A DNA stretch of 64,000 bases from Niallia circulans NBRC 13626 (GCF_001591585.1 NZ_BCVE01000008.1:143252-207251); one strand, 5' to 3'. Shown: positions 1 to 9,719, counted from the first letter of the stretch. Numbers and translations: made by a program. Notes: generated by a model from the letters alone, not told the origin.

Positions 1-105
1 CCAGTTTATGCTGTATGCACAAATGAAATTCTGGAAATTTTTATTCAGAAGAAAAAACAGCAAGACAAGAAACTAACATCTACGATTGACATTCAGTTTT
101 TATAA
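1..105 (+). CDS. possible 3' end of an unidentified gene
   Basis: The first forward frame is open from base 1 to a TAA at 103-105, giving a 34-residue basic tail that ends in IDIQFL. It overlaps the stop of the convergent gene by six bases. The piece is too short to assign to a family. It could be the end of a gene that starts before the window or chance open frame. Confidence 0.35.
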   Translation, partial: PVYAVCTNEILEIFIQKKKQQDKKLTSTIDIQFL

Positions 106-732
106 GTTGAATTCTCTTTCATATGTCTTTTTTAAAACATAATATTGGATTCCTTTCGTATGCTTTAAAGCACTTTTGGCATGCTTTTTCGCTACATCCT
201 TTTCCTCTTTTTTTATAGCGATTTCCGCTAATAGTGCTTCTTTCATCCATTTCTTATTTACCCTTGTTATCCATTGCTGGGCATCAGGAAATTGTTGCTC
301 TTCTATATTGATTAAGGCTAAATAATAGGACTTCATTTCCGAATGTTTTATTTTCTCAGCTTCTTCTCTAAGTCCAAGCGTTTTTCCAAAATAAAGAGAA
401 AATAATATCGTGAATATTGGATAATGAGCTTGATATTTTTTTCGTTTCATTAGTTTCCGGTAGCTTACAATTACCCTTTTATCCTCTTTCACACTTAAAG
501 CATGAACAAAGCTATAATAGGGATGCTTGTTATTCTTACTAAAAAGTTTTTCCAATTTCTCAATATTTCTAGTTGCATGAATACGATACCATGTTGTTAT
601 TAACATCGTTACAAATACAAGTACATAACAAATAAAGATGTTTAGAAATAGAGGAGATGTAAAATTGTCGAGTACAAAGAAAGTAATAATAGCTACAGCT
701 ACTCCGATTATAAATGTTCCAAAAGATACCAA
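100..732 (-). CDS. membrane protein with TPR-like soluble tail, function unknown
   Basis: A 210-residue protein that I do not recognise. The first ~50 residues form two hydrophobic segments separated by a short turn. The remainder is a basic, helix-rich region with paired-helix spacing like degenerate TPR units, for example around the EEAEKIKHSEMKSYYLALI stretch. It starts at TTG 732, 9 bases after a strong GAGGAGG. It lies 13 bp downstream of the MocR regulator on the same strand, so the two are probably co-transcribed. A link to amino-acid or vitamin B6 metabolism is only guilt by association. Confidence 0.7.
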   Translation of the reverse strand: MVSFGTFIIGVAVAIITFFVLDNFTSPLFLNIFICYVLVFVTMLITTWYRIHATRNIEKLEKLFSKNNKHPYYSFVHALSVKEDKRVIVSYRKLMKRKKYQAHYPIFTILFSLYFGKTLGLREEAEKIKHSEMKSYYLALINIEEQQFPDAQQWITRVNKKWMKEALLAEIAIKKEEKDVAKKHAKSALKHTKGIQYYVLKKTYEREFNL

Positions 733-745
733 AAATATTCCTCCT

Positions 746-2140
746 CTACATAAACCATGCGTCTGCTAGGTTTATGATTCCTTCTTCTATTTCCTTTTCT
801 TTCAATCCTCCAAACCCTAATAACAGAGGGTAACTCGCCCTTTCCTCGGCAAAATATGGTTTTGTGGAATAAACGTTAATCCCTATTTTTTCTGCTTCTG
901 ATAGCAGGATAGCTTCATTTTTCAAAGCTATACGAATAAGCAAATGTAAACCTGCTTTTTCACCAATTATTTCCACCTTATTTCCCATATACCGCTTGAT
1001 ACATTGAATCAAAAAGGTATATTTTCTTTCATATACTTTTCTCATACGCTTAATATGCCGTTCAAATTCTCCCTTTTGGATAAATTTCCCTAAAGCTTGC
1101 TGTAATAGCGGAGAGCACGGTTGAGTCTCGTTATACCTTTTCTTTTTCCATTTTTCTAGTAAAACATTAGGTAATACCATATAGCTTATTCTTAATGATG
1201 GTAAGAATGATTTAGAAAAAGTCCCCATATATATTACTCGATCATGCTGGTCAATTGCTTTCATACTTGGAATTGGCGAACCTTGAAAACGAAATTCGCT
1301 GTCATAATCATCTTCTACTATATACCCGTTCTCCCTTTCTGCCCACTCTAATAGCTCAATCCGCTTTGAAATAGGCATAATTTTCCCGGTTGGAAACTGA
1401 TGGGAAGGGGTAATATAGACCAAATTACAAGAACTATTTAATAAAGAAGATAAGTCATGTCCATCTGTTTCTGATACTGGAATAGAAGATATAGAAAGCC
1501 CTTTTTCCTGGAATACATTGCGCACATCATTATAACCTGGCTCCTCCATCCCTATATGTAATGGGCAATCATTTAAAAGTGATAATACAACTTGGATTAG
1601 CTGCTCCGTGCCCGCTGTAATAACAAGCTGATCTGCTGTCGTCTGAATTCCACGTGACCTGTATAAGTATCCAGCCACTTCTTCTCTTAATTCTAATTCT
1701 CCCTGCTTATCTCCATAATTCATCCACCCATTTTGCTTGTCCTCCATTATTTCTTTCAGGGTCTTTTTCCAAGCATTTGTTGGAAAATTAGTCTGATCAA
1801 TATCCCCATAATGAAAATCAACGGAATACTGTCCTGTTTGCTTTAAACTATTTTTATGGTTCCATTGGTTTTGTTCATTTTTATATTCATAACTAGGTAA
1901 GGAAACAACCGTATACCCACTTTTCTCTTTACTTTCCACATACCCTTCCAGCCATAATTGCTGGTATGCATCAATAACAGTATTTTTACTTATGTACAAA
2001 TAACTTGCTAAATATCGAATGGATGGCAATTTTGTGCCCGCTTCTATCTTCCCTGTTAAAATTTCCGCTTTAAAATAATTATATAATTGCATATATACTG
2101 GCTCTGTACTTTCTTTATGCAAATGAATAGCCATATTCAT
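746..2140 (-). CDS. MocR/PdxR-type PLP-dependent transcriptional regulator
   Basis: A 464-residue fusion of a GntR winged helix-turn-helix (about residues 12-78, with LPSIRYLASYLYISKNTV) and a fold-type I aminotransferase domain (about 115-460). The PLP-binding lysine sits in TFSKSFLPSLR at Lys310, and the EEPGYND and DDYDSEF motifs typical of the aminotransferase fold are present. Family members such as GabR and PdxR use PLP or amino acids as effectors and usually control a divergent or adjacent target. The start at 2140 follows AAAGGAG. The divergent neighbour across ~156 bp is a GNAT enzyme, a candidate target. The effector cannot be named from sequence. Confidence 0.9.
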   Translation of the reverse strand: MNMAIHLHKESTEPVYMQLYNYFKAEILTGKIEAGTKLPSIRYLASYLYISKNTVIDAYQQLWLEGYVESKEKSGYTVVSLPSYEYKNEQNQWNHKNSLKQTGQYSVDFHYGDIDQTNFPTNAWKKTLKEIMEDKQNGWMNYGDKQGELELREEVAGYLYRSRGIQTTADQLVITAGTEQLIQVVLSLLNDCPLHIGMEEPGYNDVRNVFQEKGLSISSIPVSETDGHDLSSLLNSSCNLVYITPSHQFPTGKIMPISKRIELLEWAERENGYIVEDDYDSEFRFQGSPIPSMKAIDQHDRVIYMGTFSKSFLPSLRISYMVLPNVLLEKWKKKRYNETQPCSPLLQQALGKFIQKGEFERHIKRMRKVYERKYTFLIQCIKRYMGNKVEIIGEKAGLHLLIRIALKNEAILLSEAEKIGINVYSTKPYFAEERASYPLLLGFGGLKEKEIEEGIINLADAWFM

Positions 2141-2296
2141 ACCCTAATTCTCCTTTTTCTCTCTGTTTTGTACCCTTAAAATTTCTGTAAACTGTGCCTA
2201 TGTAATATACTCATTTCATTTTAAAATGAAGGAACAAGAAATGGAAGGGAATGATTTTGTAGTGCGACAATTATTTTTGGTGGAGGTAGGAGCAAA

Positions 2297-2743
2297 ATGA
2301 ACATATTCCAAGCAACAAAGAAAGACATCGGAGAAGTAGCTCGCTTATTTAATGAATATCGCATGTTTTATAAACGAGAAGATGATATCGTGAGTGCAGC
2401 AAGTTATATAAAGGAACGAATCGAAAACAACGAATCTGTAATCTTCGTTGTTCAAGACGGTGATGATTACATAGGTTTTACTCAACTTTATCCTAGCTAT
2501 TCCTCTTTATCGATGAAAAGAACGTGGATATTAAATGATTTATATGTTGAAAAAAGAGCAAGAAAAAAAGGAATTGGAGAAATGTTATTACAACAAGTAA
2601 AAGAATACGCAAAGAATAGCGGAGCCAAGAGTCTATGTCTTAGTACAGCTATAGATAATTTATCTGCGCAAAGATTATATGAGAAGAATGGCTATAAAAA
2701 AGATACGAAATTTTTTCATTACGAGTTAAATTTGAATAGTTAA
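2297..2743 (+). CDS. GNAT family N-acetyltransferase
   Basis: A 148-residue single-domain GNAT protein. Motif A is visible as the loop ARKKGIGEMLLQQ (acetyl-CoA pyrophosphate binding, RxxGxG/A), after a LNDLYVEKRAR strand. Motif B contains SAQRLYEKNGYKK near the C-terminus. A doubled ribosome site (GGTGGAGGTAGGAG) precedes ATG 2297. The substrate is unknown. It is divergently placed from the MocR regulator, which makes it a possible target of that regulator. Confidence 0.9.
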   Translation: MNIFQATKKDIGEVARLFNEYRMFYKREDDIVSAASYIKERIENNESVIFVVQDGDDYIGFTQLYPSYSSLSMKRTWILNDLYVEKRARKKGIGEMLLQQVKEYAKNSGAKSLCLSTAIDNLSAQRLYEKNGYKKDTKFFHYELNLNS

Positions 2744-2825
2744 TCGTTCTTCCGTTTACTTTAGTCTAATAATTATTTTATGCAGAAGCTGTCTAACCAG
2801 GTTTCTGCATTTCTATTAGTTGTAG

Positions 2826-2988
2826 TTTGGCTGATTCCTCCCCTCTTTGGCTGATATTTTTCTGCTTTGGCTGATTTCCTACCCACTTTGGCTGATATTT
2901 TTTTACTTTGGCTGCTTCCCTACCCACTTTGGCTGATATTTTCCGGTTTTGTCCAGAATCCTCCCCCTTTTGTCCAATAATCTTGCAC
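2826..2988. repeat. 20-21 bp alternating tandem repeat
   Basis: TTTGGCTGAT recurs at 2826, 2846, 2866, 2887 and 2928, with a one-base variant (TTTGGCTGCT) at 2907. Two diverged units beginning TTTGTCCA follow in phase at 2948 and 2969. Spacings are 20, 20, 21, 20, 21, 20 and 21 bp. The spacer alternates between a C-rich type (TTCCTACCCAC) and a T-rich type (ATTTTTT), giving a 41-bp higher-order unit. It lies between the GNAT gene and the sortase-substrate gene. Confidence 0.85.
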
Positions 2989-3093
2989 CACTAAAAAAAA
3001 TCGTCCTAATTTCCAAAATCTCTTTTAATATTCACGTATTTTTTTCATAAATTAACAAACAATACCAATATAATGATGGTGGAGGTTTGTCTA

Positions 3094-4035
3094 ATGAAAA
3101 AAGTACTTTTTACTTTTTTTCTTTTTTGTGGTTTATCTCTTCAAGCATCGCCAGTTGACGCATCTCCAAGTGAAAAGGAAGTTAAGAGCTTAGCCGATAA
3201 TTTGGGATGGACAACGGAAGACTTAGAAGAATATTTATCATTTAAAGGATTAAAAATAAGTGATTTTGATAATATACGTGTTTTAAAAAAACAACTTGGA
3301 ACCCCAATCACGCCGTCTAATCTCAATAAATTACTTGTACAAAATTCGATGACACAGGAAGAATTAGATATTTTATTGGCGGGATTTCATGAAAGTATAG
3401 AAGATTTCTGGTTTTTAGAAGACTTAGAAGTAGCGATTGATTTTTATAAAAACCATGAAGATAAGATGCTGCAATTAGAAAAATTTCTCGAGAATATTGG
3501 CTTTGATGATAAGGAAAAACAACAATTTTATGGGCATCTAAATAAATTGGACCCTGCTTTTTTAGCTGCAAAAGTGGAGGATTGGAAACAGCAATTATCA
3601 ACTTTTCAAGCTATGGACCAAGAAAGTGAAATAAGCGCAGAAAGAAACCAGGCATTAACGGATTTTTGGAAAGATTTTTTTACAGCAACCTCTTTAAAGC
3701 CAGTCATTATTAGCATAGACGATAACGGAAAAAGAAACGAACTTTCCTTGAATGATCTAAATCATAAACAGATGGATGCGACGGTGGCGATTGAATTATA
3801 CGATCATGAGCAATTTTTAATTGGGGATGCAGTTGTGACATCTGATTTGGTTGCTTCTGTAGATGTTATCGACAAAGTGGTTGAATTGACGGAAGTGACA
3901 GAAGGTTTAGCCAATTTATATGCTGCTCAGCTTCCTAATACAGCATCTTCTCTTCCTATTATCCTTTGCATCGGTTATATGCTAGTATTACTAGGGTTGT
4001 TGATAACATTTAGGAAAGCTCCCTATGAAAATTAG
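3094..4035 (+). CDS. sortase-anchored acidic surface protein (class D sortase substrate)
   Basis: A 313-residue secreted protein. A basic N-terminus and hydrophobic core (MKKVLFTFFLFCGLSLQASP) form the signal peptide. The mature part is helical and rich in Asp and Glu. The C-terminus has an LPNTAS sorting motif, a ~20-residue membrane span and a short RKAPYEN tail, which is the layout of sortase substrates. The motif resembles the LPDTA(S) signal used by B. subtilis YhcS, a class D enzyme. ATG 3094 is preferred over ATG 3073 because GGTGGAGG ends 8 bases before it. It overlaps the following sortase gene by 11 bp, so enzyme and substrate are translated together. The biological role is unknown. 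Confidence 0.85.
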   Translation: MKKVLFTFFLFCGLSLQASPVDASPSEKEVKSLADNLGWTTEDLEEYLSFKGLKISDFDNIRVLKKQLGTPITPSNLNKLLVQNSMTQEELDILLAGFHESIEDFWFLEDLEVAIDFYKNHEDKMLQLEKFLENIGFDDKEKQQFYGHLNKLDPAFLAAKVEDWKQQLSTFQAMDQESEISAERNQALTDFWKDFFTATSLKPVIISIDDNGKRNELSLNDLNHKQMDATVAIELYDHEQFLIGDAVVTSDLVASVDVIDKVVELTEVTEGLANLYAAQLPNTASSLPIILCIGYMLVLLGLLITFRKAPYEN

Positions 4036-4609
4036 AAAAAAAATGGGGATTCTCTCTATCTTGATAGGATTGGGAATGATTCTCTATACTTTGTCTTGTT
4101 ATTTAAAAGTGGAAACTATTACAAAACAACCGTTCCTTGCTAAAGATAGTCATGTAGTTTTCTCTCCAACTCAATTTTTAAAAGAAGGAGAAAAAATGGG
4201 AGTCATCCTCATGCCGAAATTAGAGAAAACGATTCCCATTTATGAAGGGGTAAGTGCTGAGGTTTTAACTAAGGGAGCAGGTCATTATCCAAAGAGTGCC
4301 TTACCCGGTGAAAACAACAATGTTGTATTGTCAGGACATCGCGACACCTTTTTCCGTTTCCTGAGAGATTTAAAAAAGAATGATTCCCTTATAATCCAAA
4401 CAATGGAAAAAGAATATGAATATAAAATTACGAAATTCTCCATTGTCTCACCTAATGACCGAACCATTCTTACTCCTAAATCAAGAGCTGTCCTTACACT
4501 AACTACCTGTTATCCCTTCTCCTTTATAGGACATGCACCAAAAAGATATGTAGTAACTGCTGCGTTAATACATTCAGAAGAATTCGGAAAAAATAATCGA
4601 TCAGAATAA
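4025..4609 (+). CDS. class D sortase
   Basis: A 194-residue membrane-anchored transpeptidase. An N-terminal signal anchor (about residues 5-27) precedes the sortase barrel. The catalytic triad is visible: His in VVLSGHRDT, Cys in LTLTTCYPF and Arg in PKRYVV. The enzyme cleaves the Thr in an LPxTA-type signal and joins the protein to cell-wall peptidoglycan precursor. The gene overlaps the end of its presumed substrate gene by 11 bp, so it very likely serves that protein. In B. subtilis the class D sortase YhcS is active around stationary phase; whether that holds here is unknown. Confidence 0.9.
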   Translation: MKIRKKMGILSILIGLGMILYTLSCYLKVETITKQPFLAKDSHVVFSPTQFLKEGEKMGVILMPKLEKTIPIYEGVSAEVLTKGAGHYPKSALPGENNNVVLSGHRDTFFRFLRDLKKNDSLIIQTMEKEYEYKITKFSIVSPNDRTILTPKSRAVLTLTTCYPFSFIGHAPKRYVVTAALIHSEEFGKNNRSE

Positions 4610-4674
4610 TTCTCAAACTGGTTAGAGCGATTTTTACATATGAATGTGCCACAAGCTTATTATATCCCAAACAA

Positions 4675-4708
4675 ATCACACGAAGGTTAAAGTGAACCTT
4701 CGTGTGAT
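4675..4708. terminator. bidirectional terminator-like hairpin
   Basis: Perfect 14-bp inverted repeat (ATCACACGAAGGTT with its complement) around a 6-base loop. It lies between the convergent sortase gene and the large membrane-protein gene. There is no long T-run on either side, so efficiency is uncertain. Confidence 0.7.
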
Positions 4709-4725
4709 CATGCGGAAATTCCAGG

Positions 4726-7700
4726 CTATTTCCAAGTCTTTAAAAACACCCTTATTCTATTTTTCCATAAAAGGATTTTTATAAATATTTTTGGTTGTTT
4801 TCCTTGCTTTTGCATTTCATACATACTTGCAATGGTAATTAGAATTGTTCCAGCAATTAATAAATATACCCACCAAGGAAAATTACCCCAATATGGTCTA
4901 GTTTGCAATAATACATTTAATATTAATACACCAATGCCAACAAAGAAATAAGATTTATAGCGGAAATAAAATCCTGATAAAATGGATATTACTGCAAGCA
5001 CACCCAAAATGATGGCATCATAGATAGTATGAGAAAGATAGCCATCCATCGCTAAAAGCAAGGCCGAAATGGTTACGACACCCCATTCAATCTTCCTTAA
5101 TAGTCCCGACGCATGCTTGACGATTTTCTTTGCGGCAACCATAACGACAAGTACTGGTAACACCTTTAGCTCTGTCTCGATATATTTCTGGATAGAAATA
5201 ATTGATAGCATAGAATAATATGGCAACATGAGTGTAACCAAGCCGATAAGTTGAGGTACCCATTGAATTTCTTTCCCCACCCTATTTTTCTGGATAAAAA
5301 CTAGCAATGCGAGTAACACTCCCGGAATAACAATATCCCACTTTAAATTTGTTTCTATTGCGTATAAAGAGAAAATGGTAAGAAAACTTGCTAGGAAATA
5401 AAAATCAATCCACTTTTCTCCTTCTTCCTGCCACTTTGTAATGACTGGATATACAATAGTGCTAATAAGCATAAATATAAGACCCCAAACCAGCGTAAAA
5501 AGATACCGGTCGATTGGCAGAAAGTCATGCATAAATACTTCATTATTCATAAATAGGAAAACTATTCCAATAAACGAGACAAGATATAGTTTTTCTAGAT
5601 GGATAACAAGTAGCAGGAGTACAATATATAGAAGGATGACGATGTAAGTAATAATGGTAAAAGGTGAGGCAAACATCCAATATATTATCCCAACTGAACT
5701 AAATGGTAAGAAAAAGAAAACAAGTTCTTTCTTTTCTTTTTTCAGAAAATATATCCCGAATAACGCCATCGACGTTACCATAAATGCGATACTATAAGCG
5801 TTCCCTCCTGCAAAGCCAAAAGGAAGAGCGGCCGCTAAAAAGAAATAACTAGATAGATAGCTCCCATATCGAAATACCATTTTCACATATTTATTAGCAA
5901 CTAAATAGACACTTATACTATAAGCAATAAATAAATAGATAAACGGAAGGAAGTAATCATTTTCTATCATTAACCGATCAATGATAATACTTCCAAGAAT
6001 ATAAATATGGGAAATCGTGAGAAATGGAAGCTTGAAAGATGTGTTTTTTAATCCTAAACCCATCATAAACATACCCATCCAGCCATACTTCATAAGTAGT
6101 TCAAAAGAAAGTGTATCTGTGTTCCAAATAGAACCTACAAGACTGAAATAGCTAATCAAACTAACGATCCCAATTAACCAGGCAATAAGGATATTTTTTA
6201 TTTTTCGATACAAATCATAAAAAATAATAATTGATGCTAAATATATACCAGTAGTCACCCATTTATTTAGTGTGAAATATTCCAAAATTAATAGCAACCC
6301 AAATCCGTACATGATTTGCCCAATGAAATAGCCGTTTCTTCCCATATTCTTATCCGCTTTTTCATATAAATTACCTGTTAAGATGGTAAAGACACTTCCT
6401 AATGCAATCGACAATGGATGGCCTTGCTCTTGGATAAAACGGAAGGATTCTGCTGTTGTAAAATAAACACCAAAAACAGTAAACGGAATTATATAGGAAA
6501 GAAGTTGCTGCTGCGTTTTATTTTTTATGAAACGACTGCCGCTATATAGACTTAGGGCAATTCCTGCTATCATAAAAGGTATATACCATTTCCCTAAAAA
6601 GATTGCTGTTGATAAAAAGGCTATTAGTACCATCCAGGCAATATTATAAATGGCAGATGGCTTTCTAATATCCTGTAATGGATGCCATTTATTAAAAATA
6701 CCTAACAAAAATAAAAGCCCTATATTAATCCCGTAGCTAACAAGGAAAAAACTGTCGGGATCTTTTATTAATGGAACTAACAGAGCAGCATTCCATAACG
6801 CCAGGTTGATAAAGAGAACTGGCAAATAACGAATAATTACATATGTCAGCCTTTTTGCTAAAAGGATGAATTCTACAGCCAGTAAGAGATACGCAAACAC
6901 TAAATACAAACTTCCAGCGAGAAACAGTTCCCAATAAAAAAGAATGGTTACGAAAAATGTAGCTAAAGCAATGACAAAGCTTGTAAACTCCCAAACTTTC
7001 CCCCACTCTATCTTTCCTTTTAAGATAAAAACAAAAGAAAGAAGGAAAATACTAAAGCAAGCAAAGGCTATTGGCAATAAGTCTTCTAAAATTGGATAGG
7101 TAAAAATTCGATAAAGCCCAAAGGCTATAGCGATAGTTATGTAAAAATGATCATGCTTTCGTTTCGTTAATGCTACGGTCATCATAAATAGACTGCTGAT
7201 TATCAAATAGTAAAAGCCATTTATCACACTGCTCTCAAACAAAAAAGTCATAAATAAAGCAGTTAAGATTAATTGAACTTGAACAATGGGTGTGAGTTCC
7301 TTCTGAAAATATTGAATCCATTTCATGTGCTGATACTTTAATAAAACATAGATGGTTATAAATTGATAGATGATCATAAAGAAGAAGAATCCATCTAGTG
7401 CTAATGGTAAAAAAGCAAGCAGAAAGGCAATCGTTCCAGTGATGGTCCCAATCGTTAGTATTTTATAAAGACGGGACTTTAAATAAATCGCTAGAGCTGC
7501 ATATATAGGGAATAATACGAAACCAGCTATTACTCCTAATAAGAAACGTCCCTCGCCATACATAGAAAGATAGTCCCCTGCTAGCTGAAAAAAGCTTATT
7601 GACAAAAATCCTATTGGAAGAAAAAGACTCCCCAGGAGAAAGAAAGCAAAGGCTGTATGGTCGATCTTTATTATTTTTTTCGATAACATGGCAAAACCAA

Positions 7701-8079
7701 AAAATAAGATCGAAACAAAAAAAATAGATACTGCCTTCAACCAACCGGGCATAGAGTCCCAATTACTAGTTGCAACCACTAATCCACCTATTAATAATAG
7801 AAAAACTCCTAAATAAAGTAACACCCCTATATTTCGTTCGCGCAGCTGTTCTGGAGTATGTTGTTTCTTTTGTATGGAAGGCTGCTTTTTCTTTTCTTTT
7901 TTCTCCATTACTTTTACTTTTACTTTTTCTTCTTTTTCTCCATTTTCTTTTATCGCCTCGTCCTCTAAATACTTTTGGAAACCAGACTTAATATCGGTAT
8001 AACTCGTTTCTGTTATATATTCCTTCGAATACAATGATTCTACCATCCGATTAAAAAAAATAATCATATTTTTTTGCAT
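4726..8079 (-). CDS. giant polytopic membrane protein (DUF2157/SCO7613-like)
   Basis: About 1,117 residues. The first ~85 are cytoplasmic and rich in Lys and Glu (KVKVKVMEKKEKKKQ). The rest is a near-continuous run of roughly 30 hydrophobic spans. The opening spans (LLYLGVFLLLIGGLVVATSNWDSMPGWLKA) resemble the start of DUF2157/SCO7613-type membrane proteins, whose function is not known. ATG 8079 is chosen over the longer start at 8103 because GAAAGGA lies about 9 bases before it. It is a single-gene unit between a hairpin and a divergent dipeptidase. No catalytic motif is visible. Confidence 0.8.
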   Translation of the reverse strand: MQKNMIIFFNRMVESLYSKEYITETSYTDIKSGFQKYLEDEAIKENGEKEEKVKVKVMEKKEKKKQPSIQKKQHTPEQLRERNIGVLLYLGVFLLLIGGLVVATSNWDSMPGWLKAVSIFFVSILFFGFAMLSKKIIKIDHTAFAFFLLGSLFLPIGFLSISFFQLAGDYLSMYGEGRFLLGVIAGFVLFPIYAALAIYLKSRLYKILTIGTITGTIAFLLAFLPLALDGFFFFMIIYQFITIYVLLKYQHMKWIQYFQKELTPIVQVQLILTALFMTFLFESSVINGFYYLIISSLFMMTVALTKRKHDHFYITIAIAFGLYRIFTYPILEDLLPIAFACFSIFLLSFVFILKGKIEWGKVWEFTSFVIALATFFVTILFYWELFLAGSLYLVFAYLLLAVEFILLAKRLTYVIIRYLPVLFINLALWNAALLVPLIKDPDSFFLVSYGINIGLLFLLGIFNKWHPLQDIRKPSAIYNIAWMVLIAFLSTAIFLGKWYIPFMIAGIALSLYSGSRFIKNKTQQQLLSYIIPFTVFGVYFTTAESFRFIQEQGHPLSIALGSVFTILTGNLYEKADKNMGRNGYFIGQIMYGFGLLLILEYFTLNKWVTTGIYLASIIIFYDLYRKIKNILIAWLIGIVSLISYFSLVGSIWNTDTLSFELLMKYGWMGMFMMGLGLKNTSFKLPFLTISHIYILGSIIIDRLMIENDYFLPFIYLFIAYSISVYLVANKYVKMVFRYGSYLSSYFFLAAALPFGFAGGNAYSIAFMVTSMALFGIYFLKKEKKELVFFFLPFSSVGIIYWMFASPFTIITYIVILLYIVLLLLVIHLEKLYLVSFIGIVFLFMNNEVFMHDFLPIDRYLFTLVWGLIFMLISTIVYPVITKWQEEGEKWIDFYFLASFLTIFSLYAIETNLKWDIVIPGVLLALLVFIQKNRVGKEIQWVPQLIGLVTLMLPYYSMLSIISIQKYIETELKVLPVLVVMVAAKKIVKHASGLLRKIEWGVVTISALLLAMDGYLSHTIYDAIILGVLAVISILSGFYFRYKSYFFVGIGVLILNVLLQTRPYWGNFPWWVYLLIAGTILITIASMYEMQKQGKQPKIFIKILLWKNRIRVFLKTWK

Positions 8080-8250
8080 TGTATGCATCCTTTCTATAAA
8101 CACATGCGTTTCATACCTTTTAAACTAATAGTGTAATTTTACAACGAAGTTATTTATTTTTCAATATATTTTATTTTCAAAAAAAGAGGATATTCTTCTT
8201 ATATAAGCGAATTTATTTTCCATATCGAAATAATTGGAGGAATGGATAGA

Positions 8251-9621
8251 ATGGATGTTATTCAACATTATTTAAAAGAAAAAAGAAAAGACCACTTAGA
8301 GGAATTATTTTCCTTTTTATCATTAGAAAGTATTAGTGCCCTTCCAGAACATAAAAAAGATATTGAAAGAACCGCAGAATGGTTAGTGAACGCTTTAACA
8401 AAAGCTGGATTAGAGAATGCTGCCATTCATCAAACAAGCGGCAATCCTGTCGTTTATGCAGATTGGCTGCATGAGGAAGGGAAGCCGACCGTATTGGTGT
8501 ATGGACATTATGATGTTCAGCCAGTTGATCCCCTTGAATTATGGGAATCTCCTCCTTTCGCACCTGAAATTCGCAACGAAAAGCTTTATGCTAGAGGAGC
8601 CAGTGATGATAAAGGCCAAGTTTTTATGCATATTAAAGCAATCGAAGCAATTCTTAAAACGACAGGTTCATTACCAGTAAATATTAAATTCTGCATCGAA
8701 GGAGAAGAGGAAATTGGCAGTCCAGCTTTGCCGTCTTTTGTAGAAGCAAATAAGAAGTTATTAAGTGCCGATGTCATCGTTATTTCAGATACAGGGATGA
8801 TGGAAGAAGGAAAACCAACCATTTGCTATGGTTTAAGAGGATTATGTGGGATGGAAATCCATGTGAAAGGCCCGAAAAGCGATCTGCATTCTGGGTTATT
8901 TGGAGGAGCAATTCACAATCCTATTACTGCTTTAAGCCACCTCTTAGCAAGTTTTCATGACGAAAATGGAGTCATTTCTGTGGAAGGCTTTTATGATCGG
9001 GTAATTTCTTTAACAAAGGAGGAAAAAGATGCTTTTGCAGCATTGGAAATCACAGATGAATCAATTATCGAACAAACCGGCTCTCCTTCCCTATTTGGAG
9101 AAACAGAGTTCACTACTTTAGAAAGACTTTGGGTACGCCCAACCCTTGAGATAAATGGAATTAAAGGTGGATTTCAAGGAACTGGCGTCAAAACAGTTAT
9201 CCCTTCTGAAGCGAGTGCAAAAATAACATGTAGACTAGTTCCAGCGCAAGATCCAGATGAAATCGTTGCTTTATTAAAGAAACATATTGAAAAGCATAAG
9301 CCAAAAGGAGTGGATGTAACAGTTCAATTATTTGACAAAGGCAATCCCTATGTTACTCCCTTTGATCACAAAGCTATTCAGGCCGCTGGAAGAGCGTATG
9401 AAAAAGTATATAAAGTACCTACTTCCTATACACGAGGCGGAGGATCTATTCCTATCGTAGCAGCTTTTGATCAAATTTTACATTTACCAGTTGTCTTAAT
9501 GGGATTCGGCTTACCAGATGAAAACTTCCATGCTCCAAATGAACATTTTCATCTCAAAAACTATGACAAAGGATTAGAAACAATCTGTCATTACTGGTTC
9601 GATCTGGCAGAGGTGTGGTGA
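8251..9621 (+). CDS. M20 family dipeptidase
   Basis: A 456-residue cytosolic zinc peptidase of the M20/M25/M40 family. Metal-binding motifs are in order: GHYDVQPVDP, then ASDDKGQ, then EGEEEIGSP with the catalytic Glu, and a late FHAPNEHF histidine. A dimerisation lid domain lies between (about residues 190-310). The family hydrolyses dipeptides and related N-acyl amino acids; the exact substrate cannot be read here. ATG 8251 is preferred because GGAGG ends 10 bases before it, while the earlier ATG at 8242 is only one base away. A terminator follows. Confidence 0.9.
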   Translation: MDVIQHYLKEKRKDHLEELFSFLSLESISALPEHKKDIERTAEWLVNALTKAGLENAAIHQTSGNPVVYADWLHEEGKPTVLVYGHYDVQPVDPLELWESPPFAPEIRNEKLYARGASDDKGQVFMHIKAIEAILKTTGSLPVNIKFCIEGEEEIGSPALPSFVEANKKLLSADVIVISDTGMMEEGKPTICYGLRGLCGMEIHVKGPKSDLHSGLFGGAIHNPITALSHLLASFHDENGVISVEGFYDRVISLTKEEKDAFAALEITDESIIEQTGSPSLFGETEFTTLERLWVRPTLEINGIKGGFQGTGVKTVIPSEASAKITCRLVPAQDPDEIVALLKKHIEKHKPKGVDVTVQLFDKGNPYVTPFDHKAIQAAGRAYEKVYKVPTSYTRGGGSIPIVAAFDQILHLPVVLMGFGLPDENFHAPNEHFHLKNYDKGLETICHYWFDLAEVW

Positions 9622-9650
9622 AAATAGCGAACTAACACTAAATATCAAAA

Positions 9651-9719
9651 CAGCTCCCATCCCCTTGCTTTTTTAAAGGATAATCCTCCACTAGCATGGA
9701 TAATGGGAGCTGCTTTATT
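9651..9719. terminator. terminator after M20 dipeptidase
   Basis: CAGCTCCCAT at 9651-9660 pairs with ATGGGAGCTG at 9703-9712, followed by CTTTATTT. The loop is long (42 bases). It lies between convergent genes and could serve both. Confidence 0.6.
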
